Of a DNA stretch of 64,000 nucleotides, positions 34,980 through 43,503 are shown in pieces (position 1 is the stretch's first letter; each line of letters opens with the position of its first letter). The position numbers and the translations under genes are program-made. Under the pieces are notes generated by a model. The model worked only from the letters and a program-made list of their open reading frames with translations, was not told the origin of the DNA and ran no database searches. Source of the DNA: Streptomyces sp. NBC_00091 (lineage in GTDB: Bacteria > Actinomycetota > Actinomycetes > Streptomycetales > Streptomycetaceae); assembly GCF_026343185.1 (NCBI RefSeq), contig NZ_JAPEMA010000001.1:5956918-6020917 (forward strand), given 5' to 3'.

Positions 34980-35602
34980 GCGGGCTGACGCTGCTGCACA
35001 CCTCCCCGGTGCACGTCCCGGTCTTCGACGCACTGCGCGAGCGGGACCACCCGGAGGCCGTACTGCGCCACCTGGTGGTCCCGGACCTGCTGGACCGGGC
35101 CCGGGCCCGCGGCCCGGAGTCCGTGGTCCCCGAGCTGCTCGGGCTGCTCCGGGAATCCGGCGGCCCGGTGCTGGTCACCTGCTCGACCATCGGGGCGGTC
35201 GCGGAGTCCCTCGCCCCGGCCCTCGGGTTCCCGGTGCTGCGGGTGGACCGGCCGATGGCGGCCGAGGCCGTACGTACGGGCCCGCGGATCGCCCTGCTGG
35301 CCACCGTGGAGTCGACCTTCGCCCCGACCGGGGCCCTGCTGGCCGAGGAGGCCGGCGGGCGGCCCCTGTCCGTCCGTACGCACCTGGTGCCCGGCGCCTG
35401 GGACCGCTTCGAGGCGGGTGACGCCGCCGGGTACCTCGCGGCGGTGGCCGGGGCGGCGGACGCCGTCACGGACGCGGACGTCATCGTCCTGGCCCAGGCC
35501 TCGATGGCCGCGGCCGCCGGCCTCGTCCGCACCCGCCTGCCCGTGCTCTCCAGCCCCGCCCCCGGCCTGGCCGCCGCCCTCGCCGAGGGGCATACCGGCT
35601 GA
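34976..35602 (+). CDS. Asp/Glu/hydantoin racemase-like protein
   Basis: 208 residues from a GTG overlapping the previous stop. VLVTCSTIGAVAESLAPALG supplies one active-site Cys-like position; DADVIVLAQASMAAAAGLV aligns with the second motif, where Ala or Ser replaces the second Cys. This fits the Asp/Glu racemase / maleate isomerase / arylmalonate decarboxylase superfamily with an altered active site. Substrate unknown. Confidence 0.7.
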   Translation: MSGLTLLHTSPVHVPVFDALRERDHPEAVLRHLVVPDLLDRARARGPESVVPELLGLLRESGGPVLVTCSTIGAVAESLAPALGFPVLRVDRPMAAEAVRTGPRIALLATVESTFAPTGALLAEEAGGRPLSVRTHLVPGAWDRFEAGDAAGYLAAVAGAADAVTDADVIVLAQASMAAAAGLVRTRLPVLSSPAPGLAAALAEGHTG

Positions 35603-35623
35603 GATCGGGGGAAGGTGGGACTC

Positions 35624-35818
35624 ATGGTGCGAAACGTAGAGCAGACGCAGCCGCCGGTCCCCGATCCGGCGCCGGTCCCGGACCCGTACCCGCCGCTGCC
35701 GGACCCCGAGCCCGTGCCGCGCCCGGGGCCGCCGGTGCCGCAGCCCTTCCCCGAGCCGGACCCGGTGCCCACGCCCCCGGTGCCCGCGCCGATCCCGCAG
35801 CCCGGGCCGCTGAGCTGA
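35624..35818 (+). CDS. Small proline-rich protein
   Basis: 64 residues, about half proline, in Pro-Asp-Pro and Pro-Xaa-Pro runs (PPVPDPAPVPDPYPPLPDPE). No signal peptide. ATG 35624 has GGAAGGTGGGA upstream; GTG 35615 is an alternative. No homologous domain recognised. The repeat pattern makes chance open frame possible, but the ribosome site and position 21 bp after the racemase-like gene favour a real gene. Confidence 0.5.
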   Translation: MVRNVEQTQPPVPDPAPVPDPYPPLPDPEPVPRPGPPVPQPFPEPDPVPTPPVPAPIPQPGPLS

Positions 35819-35925
35819 GCCGAAACCGTCAACTCCAGCCGCAGGGCGGCTGGTTGTCACCCTTGTCAGGTCATCGGAGCGCCGTTAGGTTGTGCGGTTC
35901 CTGATGTCTTCAAGGGGGGGCTCCC

Positions 35926-37305
35926 ATGGGTGTACGGGGCCGGCACCGCCGGTACCAGCCGAGCAGCATCAACCGGGCCTCGCTCGTCGTCACCGCGGGT
36001 GGCGCGGGATTAGCCCTCCCCCTGATCGGCGCCGGGGACGCACAGGCCGCCTCCGTGGACACCTGGAACAAGGTCGCCGCCTGCGAGTCGACCAACAACT
36101 GGCAGATCAACACCGGGAACGGCTACTACGGCGGCCTCCAGTTCAGCCAGAGCACCTGGCGCGAATTCGGCGGCACCGCCTTCGCCGCCCGCGCCGACCT
36201 CGCCACCAAGGCCCAGCAGATCGCCGTCGCCGAGAAGGTGCTCAAGGGGCAGGGGCCCAGGGCGTGGCCCGCGTGCGGCCCCCAGGCCGGGCTCAGCCGC
36301 AGCGGTCCGGCGCCCGCCGTCGACACCCGGCCCTCCACGAAGCCGGCGCCCGAACCGTCTGCCAAGCCCGCGGCGAAGCCCGCGCCGCAGGCCCCCAAGG
36401 ACCGGATCCAGCCGACCAAGGCCACCACCCCGGCCCCCGTCACCATGCCCCGCCCGACCGGGACCTCCGTCCTGCCGAACCCGTACGTGGTCGCGCCCGG
36501 GGACTCCCTGTCGACGATCGCCGCCGAGCAGCACCTCGAGGGCGGCTGGCAGGCACTGTACGAGACCAACCGGTCCACGGTCGGCGGCAACCCCAACATG
36601 ATCTTCCCGGGCCAGCGGCTCACCCTCAGGGTCACCACCGCCCCGCCCGCCCAGAACCCCGAGAAGCCGCCGCGCACCGCGGAGCCGGTCAAGCCCGTGG
36701 AACCGGCCGCTCCGCAGCCGGAGCAGAAGAAGCCCGAGCAGGCCAAACCGGAGCAGGCCAAGCCCGAGCAGCCGAAGCCGAAGCCCGAGCAGTCGAAGCC
36801 GGCCGAGACGCCGAAGCCCAAGCCCGCCGAGACGCCCAAGCCCGAGCCGGTCGCCAAGCCCGCCGGCAAGCCCGCCTCAGCGGAGCAGAAGCCCGCCTCG
36901 GGCGGGTTCAGCGCCCCCGTCGACTCCGGCATCGGCACCGCCTACCGCGTCGCGGGGTCCTCCTGGTCCAGCGGCTACCACACGGGCGTCGACTTCCCGG
37001 TGCCGACCGGCACCAGCGTCAAGGCCGTGGGTGCCGGCACGGTCGAGTCGGCCGGCTGGGCCGGAGCGTACGGCTACCAGGTCGTCATCAAGCACACCGA
37101 CGGCCGCTACTCCCAGTACGCCCACCTCTCCGCGCTCGGCGTCAAGGCCGGCCAGCAGGTCTCCGGCGGCCAGCGGATCGGCCGCTCCGGCTCGACCGGC
37201 AACTCCAGCGGCCCGCACCTGCACTTCGAGATGCGCAGCGGACCCGGCTACGGCTCCGACATCGACCCGCTGAAGTACCTCCGCGGCAAGGGCGTCGGGA
37301 TCTGA
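35926..37305 (+). CDS. Secreted Rpf-LysM-M23 cell wall hydrolase
   Basis: 459 residues. Signal peptide (~15-42), then an Rpf domain (TWNKVAACESTNNWQINTGN; ~43-120; catalytic Glu in CESTNNW), a LysM domain (~185-240: YVVAPGDSLSTIAAEQHL), a Lys/Pro/Glu linker with PEQAKPEQ and AETPKPKP repeats, and an M23 endopeptidase (~335-455: HTGVDFPVPTG, GPHLHFEM). It should cut both glycan and peptide of peptidoglycan, as in spore germination. Codon 29 is TTA (36010-36012). On the opposite strand the DMT transporter frame runs through its 3' third. Confidence 0.92.
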   Translation: MGVRGRHRRYQPSSINRASLVVTAGGAGLALPLIGAGDAQAASVDTWNKVAACESTNNWQINTGNGYYGGLQFSQSTWREFGGTAFAARADLATKAQQIAVAEKVLKGQGPRAWPACGPQAGLSRSGPAPAVDTRPSTKPAPEPSAKPAAKPAPQAPKDRIQPTKATTPAPVTMPRPTGTSVLPNPYVVAPGDSLSTIAAEQHLEGGWQALYETNRSTVGGNPNMIFPGQRLTLRVTTAPPAQNPEKPPRTAEPVKPVEPAAPQPEQKKPEQAKPEQAKPEQPKPKPEQSKPAETPKPKPAETPKPEPVAKPAGKPASAEQKPASGGFSAPVDSGIGTAYRVAGSSWSSGYHTGVDFPVPTGTSVKAVGAGTVESAGWAGAYGYQVVIKHTDGRYSQYAHLSALGVKAGQQVSGGQRIGRSGSTGNSSGPHLHFEMRSGPGYGSDIDPLKYLRGKGVGI

Positions 37306-38154
37306 CCCCCGCACGTGCGGCGGCACGGCCGTGAGCAGGACCAGGCCGGCCGCCGCCAGCGCGCCGCTCGCCAGCGCCGCCACCGCCCCGGCGGTCCCGT
37401 ACCGGAAGCCCTCGTCGAACATCGAGATCCCGACCGCCGCCGCGACCACCGGATTGACCACGGTCACCGTGGCCAGCGGCGCGGTCAGCCCGGCTCCCCG
37501 GTAGGCCGCCTGGGACAGCAGCAGCCCGCCGGCCGCCAGTACGGCGATCGCCGCCAGGTCCGGCCACTGGCCGCCCAGCGCACCCGGGGCGAAGCCCTCG
37601 GCCACCGACTTGGTGAACACCGAGGCCATCCCGAAGGCGGTACCGGCCGCCGCGGCCAGCAGCACACTGCGCAGCACCGCCCGGCGCACCCGCCGGGCCG
37701 CCAGGAACAGCACCGCCGCCGCGGCCGCCGTCACCGTCAGGAGCAGACTCCGCTCGCCGCCCGCCAGGGCCTGGTCCCCGCGGCCGTCCCCGCCCGTCAG
37801 GGCCAGCAGCCCGGCCAGACCCGCCGTGGCCAGCAGCGCCCCGCGCCAGGCCGCCGCACCCGCCCGGCGGCGTACGAAGACGGCCGTCATCGGGAGCGCG
37901 AAGACGATGGTCAGCGCCCCGAGCGGCTGGACCAGGCTCAGCGGCCCGTAGGCCAGCGCCACCACGTGCAGCAGCGCGCCGAGGCCGTTCAGCGCGACCG
38001 CCACCCACCAGCCGGCCCGGCGCAGCGGGGCGTAGGCGCGGTCCGGCGTACTCGCCGCGACGCGTTCCTGGACGATCGCGCCGCCCGCGTAGGCGACGGC
38101 GGAGACCAGGCAGAGGAGAACCGACAGGGCCAGGGCGCTCATAAGATCCACCAT
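36877..38154 (-). CDS. DMT (EamA-like) transporter with abnormal antisense-overlapping C-terminus
   Basis: From ATG 38154 (or 38142) the first ~280 residues form a normal eight- to ten-helix drug/metabolite transporter: MSALALSVLLCLVSAVAYAG, PLSLVQPLGALTIVFALPMT, TVVNPVVAAAVGISMFDEGF, ending AAGLVLLTAVPPHVRG at about 37310. No stop follows; the frame continues another ~145 codons to TGA at 36877, entirely antisense to the M23 region of the Rpf gene, giving hydrophilic sequence unlike any transporter. The intergenic spacer with the natural stop appears lost. The tail is probably meaningless. Confidence 0.75.
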   Translation of the reverse strand: MVDLMSALALSVLLCLVSAVAYAGGAIVQERVAASTPDRAYAPLRRAGWWVAVALNGLGALLHVVALAYGPLSLVQPLGALTIVFALPMTAVFVRRRAGAAAWRGALLATAGLAGLLALTGGDGRGDQALAGGERSLLLTVTAAAAAVLFLAARRVRRAVLRSVLLAAAAGTAFGMASVFTKSVAEGFAPGALGGQWPDLAAIAVLAAGGLLLSQAAYRGAGLTAPLATVTVVNPVVAAAVGISMFDEGFRYGTAGAVAALASGALAAAGLVLLTAVPPHVRGSDPDALAAEVLQRVDVGAVAGSAAHLEVQVRAAGVAGRAGAADPLAAGDLLAGLDAERGEVGVLGVAAVGVLDDDLVAVRSGPAGRLDRAGTHGLDAGAGRHREVDARVVAAGPGGPRDAVGGADAGVDGGAEPARGGLLLR

Positions 38155-38422
38155 GCCCCACCCCGGCGCGCTCTTCATCCGCCCGGAGGCTTCTTGATCT
38201 GCGGGCGAGTCATCCTCCTGGCATACACCAGCGGGAGTACGCGCAAGCCGCCCGCCGGGGACGAAGGGGCTTGATCCCCTCCATACCGTGACAGTCGCCT
38301 CGCGGTGCGTGAGGCGCCGGGGAACGGGTTTGGTTCCGGGCGTGTCGGATCCGTACAGTTTCCGTTTTGGGGACTTCCGCAGCAGGCGGATGCGGACGAG
38401 CGAACAAGGAACGGCAGCGGCC

Positions 38423-39898
38423 ATGACGGTGACCGAAGACAACCACGCATACGGGCCGGGCATCGACCCCGAGCGCCTCGCCGTCTGCCTCGCGGTGCTC
38501 GACGAGCTCGACAAGATCGACGTCGACCACCCGGACGCCATCGCCGTGCGCCGCGCCACCGCCGGCGTCTACCGGACGGTCAAGCAGCGCCGCCGCCAGG
38601 AGCGCCGCGCCGCCAAGACGGCCAACGACAAGGCCGTCACCGAGGCCACCGCGACCGGCTCCGCCGAGCGCATCGACGACGAGACCGAGGGCATCCTGCC
38701 CTCCTCGGTCACGGAGGCCGGCCGGGTCGCCGGGATACTCCAGCGCCCGCGCTCCTGCTACGTCTGCAAGACGCGGTACGTCGAGGTCGACTACTTCTAC
38801 CACCAGCTCTGCCCGGAGTGCGCCGCCGAGAACCGGACCAAGCGCGAGGCCCGCGCCGACCTCACCGGCAAGCGCGCGCTGCTCACCGGCGGCCGGGCCA
38901 AGATCGGCATGTACATCGCGCTGCGGCTGCTGCGTGACGGTGCCCACACCACGATCACCACGCGCTTCCCCAAGGACGCCATCCGCCGCTTCAAGGCGAT
39001 GGACGACTCGGCGGACTGGATGCACCGCCTGGAGGTCGTCGGCATCGACCTGCGCGACCCGGCCCAGGCCGTGGCGCTCGCCGACCAGGTGGCCGACGCC
39101 GGCCCGCTGGACATCCTGATCAACAACGCCACGCAGACCGTGCGCCGCCTGCCCACCGCGTACGCCGCGCTGGTCGAGGGGGAGAGCGCCCCGCTGCCGG
39201 CCGGCGAGCTCCCCGCCCACCACGTCATCGGCGCCTTCAACTCCGGCGCGGTCGACGGCCTGGCGGCGCTGCCCGTGGGTGTGAGCGGGCTGGAGGCGCA
39301 GAAGGTCGCCGACCTCGCCCTGGTCGCGGGCAACGCCAGCCTGGAGCGGCACCTCGCCGGAACCGCCATCGACGCGGGCGGCCTGCTGCCGGACGTCGTC
39401 GAGAGCAACACCTGGGTGCAGACCATCGACCAGATCTCCCCGGTGGAGCTGCTCGAGACCCAGCTGTGCAACTACACGTCGCCCTTCATCCTGATCAGCG
39501 CGCTCCGGCCGGCCATGGCCGAGGCCGCCCGGAAGTCGTCCAGCGGGCGTGCGTACGTCGTCAACGTCTCGGCGATGGAAGGCGTCTTCAGCCGCGGCTA
39601 CAAGGGCGCGGGGCACCCGAACACCAATGCCGCCAAGGCCGCGATGAACATGGTGACGCGGACGAGCGGCCAGGAGATGTTCCAGACCGACCGCATCCTG
39701 ATGACCTCGATCGACACCGGCTGGATCACCGACGAGCGCCCGCACTTCGACAAGCTGCGCCTGGCCGAGGAGGGCTTCCACGCCCCCCTCGACCTGGTCG
39801 ACGGCGCAGCCCGCGTCTACGACCCGATCGTCCGGGGCGAGGCCGGCGAGGACCTGTTCGGGGTCTTCCTGAAGGACTACGCCCCCGCCAACTGGTAG
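38423..39898 (+). CDS. SDR-family oxidoreductase with N-terminal zinc-finger-like segment
   Basis: 491 residues. The first ~100 residues are helical and charged; then a four-cysteine element (CYVCKTRYVEVDYFYHQLCP, with a fourth Cys two residues on) which may bind zinc. The rest is a classical SDR: LTGKRALLTGGRAKIGMYIA (cofactor), LDILINNATQTVRR (NNAx), VNVSAMEGVFSRGYKGAGHP (Ser; the usual Tyr-x3-Lys spacing is approximate: YKGAGHPNTNAAK). ATG 38423 chosen; 38390 is possible. Substrate unknown. A terminator follows. Confidence 0.82.
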   Translation: MTVTEDNHAYGPGIDPERLAVCLAVLDELDKIDVDHPDAIAVRRATAGVYRTVKQRRRQERRAAKTANDKAVTEATATGSAERIDDETEGILPSSVTEAGRVAGILQRPRSCYVCKTRYVEVDYFYHQLCPECAAENRTKREARADLTGKRALLTGGRAKIGMYIALRLLRDGAHTTITTRFPKDAIRRFKAMDDSADWMHRLEVVGIDLRDPAQAVALADQVADAGPLDILINNATQTVRRLPTAYAALVEGESAPLPAGELPAHHVIGAFNSGAVDGLAALPVGVSGLEAQKVADLALVAGNASLERHLAGTAIDAGGLLPDVVESNTWVQTIDQISPVELLETQLCNYTSPFILISALRPAMAEAARKSSSGRAYVVNVSAMEGVFSRGYKGAGHPNTNAAKAAMNMVTRTSGQEMFQTDRILMTSIDTGWITDERPHFDKLRLAEEGFHAPLDLVDGAARVYDPIVRGEAGEDLFGVFLKDYAPANW

Positions 39899-39907
39899 AC
39901 CTCCCAC

Positions 39908-39944
39908 GAGGGGCCGGCAGCCTCCCCGAGGCGGCCGGCCCCTC
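39908..39944 (+). terminator. Terminator after the SDR gene
   Basis: Perfect 11-bp stem GAGGGGCCGGC/GCCGGCCCCTC with a 15-base loop, between the SDR gene and a convergent gene. Confidence 0.78.
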
Positions 39945-39966
39945 ACTCGTACGGGCGAATCCCGCG

Positions 39967-40380
39967 TCAGATTCCGTAGGCTCCGGCCGCGACCAGTTCC
40001 AGTACCGGACGCCAGTCCTCCACCACCCCGGCGTCCAGGCCCGCCGCCCGGCCCGCCTGGGCCGCCTGGCGCAGGGCCTCCGCGTCCGCGTCCCCGCCGC
40101 CGGCCGGCGCGTGCAGCCGTACCAGCCGGGCCACCCGGTCGCCCAGCAGCGGGCGGACCGCCTCGGCCGCGTCGTGCCCCCCGGCCGACAGCAGCGGGCC
40201 CAGGCCGTGGACGAGTCCGGCCACTTGGAGTTCCTTGTCGTAGGGGTGCGAGCGGCGCAGCAGCGCCGCCGTCTGGAGCCCGTGGCCGTACTCCGGCGCT
40301 CCGGGCCCGCCGTGATGCGCGTGCAGCAGCTCCATGAGCTCGTCCACACTGCCGATCGCGGGCAACCCTGACCTCGCCAC
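39967..40380 (-). CDS. HD-superfamily-like protein with altered metal motif
   Basis: 137 residues from GTG 40380, preceded by GGAGGGA; a TTG at 40446 would add residues without support. MELLHAHHGGPGAPEYGHGL followed by QTAALLRRSHPYDKELQVAG and LVHGLGPLLSAGGHD resembles the small HD family containing PhnZ and inositol oxygenase, in which the motif is LLHDIGH. Here the HD pair is HG, so a key metal ligand is missing. It may be a non-catalytic relative. Function unknown. Confidence 0.62.
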   Translation of the reverse strand: MARSGLPAIGSVDELMELLHAHHGGPGAPEYGHGLQTAALLRRSHPYDKELQVAGLVHGLGPLLSAGGHDAAEAVRPLLGDRVARLVRLHAPAGGGDADAEALRQAAQAGRAAGLDAGVVEDWRPVLELVAAGAYGI

Positions 40381-40668
40381 CGCCGCTCCCTCCGTCGTCC
40401 GCGCTCGCGCGCCACCGCCGTCGAGCAGATCAGCCCCGGCGGACAATCCGACGTACGACTTCCTGAACTCGGGGCGAAAACCATCGGTCCAGCGCGGATT
40501 TTACCGTTCCATCGAGCGGGGCCCCGCTCATATGTGTACCCTAAAGCGCAAGGAGCCCCACCCGGGCCCCCGCTCCACCAAGGCGCCACCGCGTCCGGAC
40601 AGCCTTTTAATTTCCCTAGCCGGCGCGCGGTCCCGCCCGCCGGGTTACGCGACACAAGGGAGTTCGCG

Positions 40669-40839
40669 GTGACTGAGACGAAGAAGCCCGACCCGACTCT
40701 GGAGCTCACGGGACGGGGGGCGAGCACGCGGTCCGACGAACTCGGCAGCCTCGAGGTCTGGGCCCGCTCCGCACCCATCCGGCTGGCCGGCTACGAGGAC
40801 GACCTGGCGGAGCCGCACATCCTGCCCGGCATCGACTGA
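40669..40839 (+). CDS. Small acidic peptide, possible RiPP precursor or signalling peptide
   Basis: 56 residues from GTG 40669 with AAGGGAG 7 bases upstream. The sequence begins MTETKKPDPTLELTGRGAST and ends RLAGYEDDLAEPHILPGID. Hydrophilic start, then a Trp (LEVWARSAP) and an acidic, aromatic end; no Cys. A 288-bp space with an A/T-rich stretch around 40600 lies upstream. No modifying enzyme is adjacent. I do not recognise it; the precise ribosome site and codon usage argue for a real gene. Confidence 0.6.
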   Translation: MTETKKPDPTLELTGRGASTRSDELGSLEVWARSAPIRLAGYEDDLAEPHILPGID

Positions 40840-41083
40840 CAGCACGGCCTCCCGGCTCACGAGCCCGATCCACGCCCCCGCGCCCACGGCGACGGGGGCG
40901 CGGCGCGAGAGCGCCCGGCTGCCGCCGCGATTCGCAGGCTGCCCCGTCCAGCAGGCACCCGTCCAGCAGGCACCCGACCGGCAGGCGCCTGCCCGCAGTT
41001 CCCGTCAGGCCTACGCCGTCAGCGTCATCGCTGTGGGCGATCACGCCTTCCGCCTCAGCGCTCCGCCCGGCAGTGTCGGGCCC

Positions 41084-42067
41084 ATGAAACTGCTGATGCT
41101 GGGTGGGACGGAATTCGTCGGGCGCGCGATCACCGAAGACGCCTTGGACCGCGGCTGGGAGGTGACCGTCTTCCACCGGGGCCACCACGCGCCCCCGCCC
41201 GGAACCTCCGCGCTGCACGGGGACCGTACCGCCCCCGGCGGACTGGCGGCCCTCGCCGAGGGGGAGTGGGACCTGGTCGTCGACACCTGGGGCGGCGCCC
41301 CCACGGCCGTGCGCGACAGCGCCCGGCTGCTGGCAGAGCAGGCCGGGGGGTACGTGTACATCTCCAGCCGCTCGGTGTACGCCTACCCCGCCCCGGCCGG
41401 CCTCGCCGAGGACGGCCCGCTGGTCGAGGGCTCGCCCGACGCCGACTCGACCGCCTACGCCGAGGACAAGCGCGGCAGTGAACTCGCCGCCCTGGACGCC
41501 TTCGGCGAGCGTGCCCTGCTCGTGCGCCCCGGACTGATCATCGGCCCGTACGAGAACGTCGGCCGGCTGCCCTGGTGGCTGGACCGCGTCGCCCGCGGCG
41601 GCCCGCTCCTCGCCCCCGGCCCCCGCGAACTGCCGCTCCAGTACATCGACGTGCGTGACCTCGCGCGCTGGACCCTGGACGCGTCCGAGGACAAGCGCGG
41701 TGGGGCCTTCAACCTGGTCTCCCCGACCGGCCACGCCACGATGGGCAGCCTTCTGGACGCCTGCGCCGCCGCCACCGGCACCGCGCTCGATCCGCGCTGG
41801 ACCGACGCCGCGGTGATCCAGGAGGCCGGGATCGAGCCCTGGACCGAACTGCCCATCTGGCTCCCGGAGGGCGAGATGCACGACCACATGTTCGGCGGCG
41901 ACGTCACCAAGGCACTGGAGGCCGGGCTGACTTGCCGGCCGATCGAGGAGACCGTCGCCGACACCTGGGCCTGGCTCCGCTCCATCGGCGGGGTCGCCCC
42001 GCAGCGGCCCGACCGGCCGCGCAAGGGCATCTCCGCGGAACGGGAGGCGGCGCTACTCGGGCTCTGA
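41084..42067 (+). CDS. NAD-dependent epimerase/reductase-like protein
   Basis: 327 residues, extended-SDR fold. MKLLMLGGTEFVGRAITEDA is the Rossmann start, YVYISSRSVYAYPAP holds the Ser and Tyr region, and PGLIIGPYENVGRLPWWLDR is typical of the reductase/isoflavone-reductase-like subgroup of actinobacteria. The ribosome site is weak, so the ATG rests on homology with the fold. Its 3' end overlaps the convergent lipase-maturation-factor gene by 15 bp. Substrate unknown. Confidence 0.82.
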   Translation: MKLLMLGGTEFVGRAITEDALDRGWEVTVFHRGHHAPPPGTSALHGDRTAPGGLAALAEGEWDLVVDTWGGAPTAVRDSARLLAEQAGGYVYISSRSVYAYPAPAGLAEDGPLVEGSPDADSTAYAEDKRGSELAALDAFGERALLVRPGLIIGPYENVGRLPWWLDRVARGGPLLAPGPRELPLQYIDVRDLARWTLDASEDKRGGAFNLVSPTGHATMGSLLDACAAATGTALDPRWTDAAVIQEAGIEPWTELPIWLPEGEMHDHMFGGDVTKALEAGLTCRPIEETVADTWAWLRSIGGVAPQRPDRPRKGISAEREAALLGL

Positions 42068-43492
42068 GGAGGCGGCTTCCGCGAGGCGGGTCGGCGGCAG
42101 GTACTCGCGCAGCAGCCTGCGGTGCCACCACGCGCCCGTCTCGCGCAACTCCCGCCAGGTGGTGAACCGGTAGCGGTACAGCCTGGCCCGCACGAAACGC
42201 GGCGGGGCGTCCGGGAAGGGGTTGTGGCGGATCAGCCGCAGCGTGTCCCGGTCGCCCGCCAGCAGCCGCTCCACGAACGGCCCGAACCAGTCCCGCGCAT
42301 AGCCGGGGGAGAGCGCCGCGAACCACATCAGCCAGTCGAGCCGGAGGTGGTACGGGGCGAACTGGCGCGGGATCCGGCGCAGTTCGCCCGGCTTGCCCTT
42401 GAAGCCGTACTCGCGCCAGTCGCCGTCCTCGTGGGGGACGCGGTCCGCGGTGCCCTCGACCACCACTTCGTCGCGGATGCGGCCCACGGTGCCGAAGGCC
42501 CCGTAGGTGTTGACCAGGTGGAGGGAGTCGAAGGAGCGGTTCATCACCTGGCGCCGCGAGATCAGATTGGCCACCGGGTGCCGGCTCAGCGCCAGCACCA
42601 GCACGGTCAGCGCGCACACCAGGACCACGTACCAGACGGGCGCCCCGCGCGAGGCGGCGGCGGGCGGGGGACCGGCGATCCCGGTGAAGTCCACCGCGGA
42701 GAGCGCGAGCGTGATCGTCAGCCAGTTCAGCCAGGCGAAGTTCCCCGACAGCACCAGCCACAGCTGGGTGGCCACGATCACCCCGGCCGCGTACGAGGCC
42801 ACCGGCTGCGGGGTGAACAGCAGCACCGGGAGCACCAGTTGCGTGAAGTGGTTCGCCGCGCACTCCGCCCGGTGCAGGGGCTTCGGCAGATGGTGGAAGA
42901 ACCAGCTCAGCGGCCCCGGCATCGGCTGCGTCTCGTGGTGGTAGTACAGGCAGGTCAGCTTGCGCCAGCAGGCGTCGCCGCGCATCTTGATCAGCCCGGC
43001 GCCGAACTCCACCCGGAACAGCACCCACCGCAGCAGCCACAGGACCAGCACGGGCGGCCCGGCGCGGGCGTTGCCGAGGAAGACGGCGAGGAAGCCGACC
43101 TCCAGCAGCAGCGACTCCCAGCCGAAGGAGTACCAGGTCTGGCCCACGTTGACGATGGACAGGTACAGCAGCCACAGCACCGCCCACATCCCCATGGCGG
43201 CGCCCAGCGGCACCAGGTCCCCCGCGCCCGCGGCGAGCGCGGCGGCGAGGGCCGCCCCGGCCCAGGCGCAGCAGGCGAAGAGCCGGTCGGAGTAGCGCAG
43301 GTGGAACAGGCTCGGGGCGTGCCGGAAGGGCACGTACCGCAGGTAGCGCGGGACGGGCAGCATGCCGTGCGCCCCGATCAGTGCCCGGAACTGCAGGGCG
43401 GCACCGACGAAGGCGAAGACGTAGACACCGGCCAGGGCCCGCTGGAAGACCAGCCGGCCCAGCCAGTATCCGGGCGCCGTGAACCAGTCCAT
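42053..43492 (-). CDS. Lipase maturation factor family membrane protein
   Basis: 479 residues with about eight membrane helices. MDWFTAPGYWLGRLVFQRAL, NVGQTWYSFGWESLLLEVGF and LFRVEFGAGLIKMRGDACWR are hallmarks of LMF1-like proteins; the C-terminus (EYGFKGKPGELRRIPRQFAPYH) is the conserved lumenal/extracellular part. In animals LMF1 helps lipases fold; the bacterial role is not known. ATG 43492 follows GGAGGGG. It ends a minus-strand run after YndJ-like and DUF1990 genes, 11 bp from the latter. Confidence 0.88.
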   Translation of the reverse strand: MDWFTAPGYWLGRLVFQRALAGVYVFAFVGAALQFRALIGAHGMLPVPRYLRYVPFRHAPSLFHLRYSDRLFACCAWAGAALAAALAAGAGDLVPLGAAMGMWAVLWLLYLSIVNVGQTWYSFGWESLLLEVGFLAVFLGNARAGPPVLVLWLLRWVLFRVEFGAGLIKMRGDACWRKLTCLYYHHETQPMPGPLSWFFHHLPKPLHRAECAANHFTQLVLPVLLFTPQPVASYAAGVIVATQLWLVLSGNFAWLNWLTITLALSAVDFTGIAGPPPAAASRGAPVWYVVLVCALTVLVLALSRHPVANLISRRQVMNRSFDSLHLVNTYGAFGTVGRIRDEVVVEGTADRVPHEDGDWREYGFKGKPGELRRIPRQFAPYHLRLDWLMWFAALSPGYARDWFGPFVERLLAGDRDTLRLIRHNPFPDAPPRFVRARLYRYRFTTWRELRETGAWWHRRLLREYLPPTRLAEAASSEPE

Positions 43493-43503
43493 CCCCTCCA
43501 GTA

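Noticed and set aside
35819..35925. c-di-AMP (ydaO-type) riboswitch upstream of the Rpf gene, as known for S. coelicolor rpfA
   Set aside because: The leader is only about 107 bp and the conserved ydaO core elements are not visible.
40880..40985. Repeated CCGTCCAGCAGGCACC units before the epimerase-like gene, considered as a minisatellite or operator array
   Set aside because: Only two exact units and one degenerate; too few to support a functional repeat.
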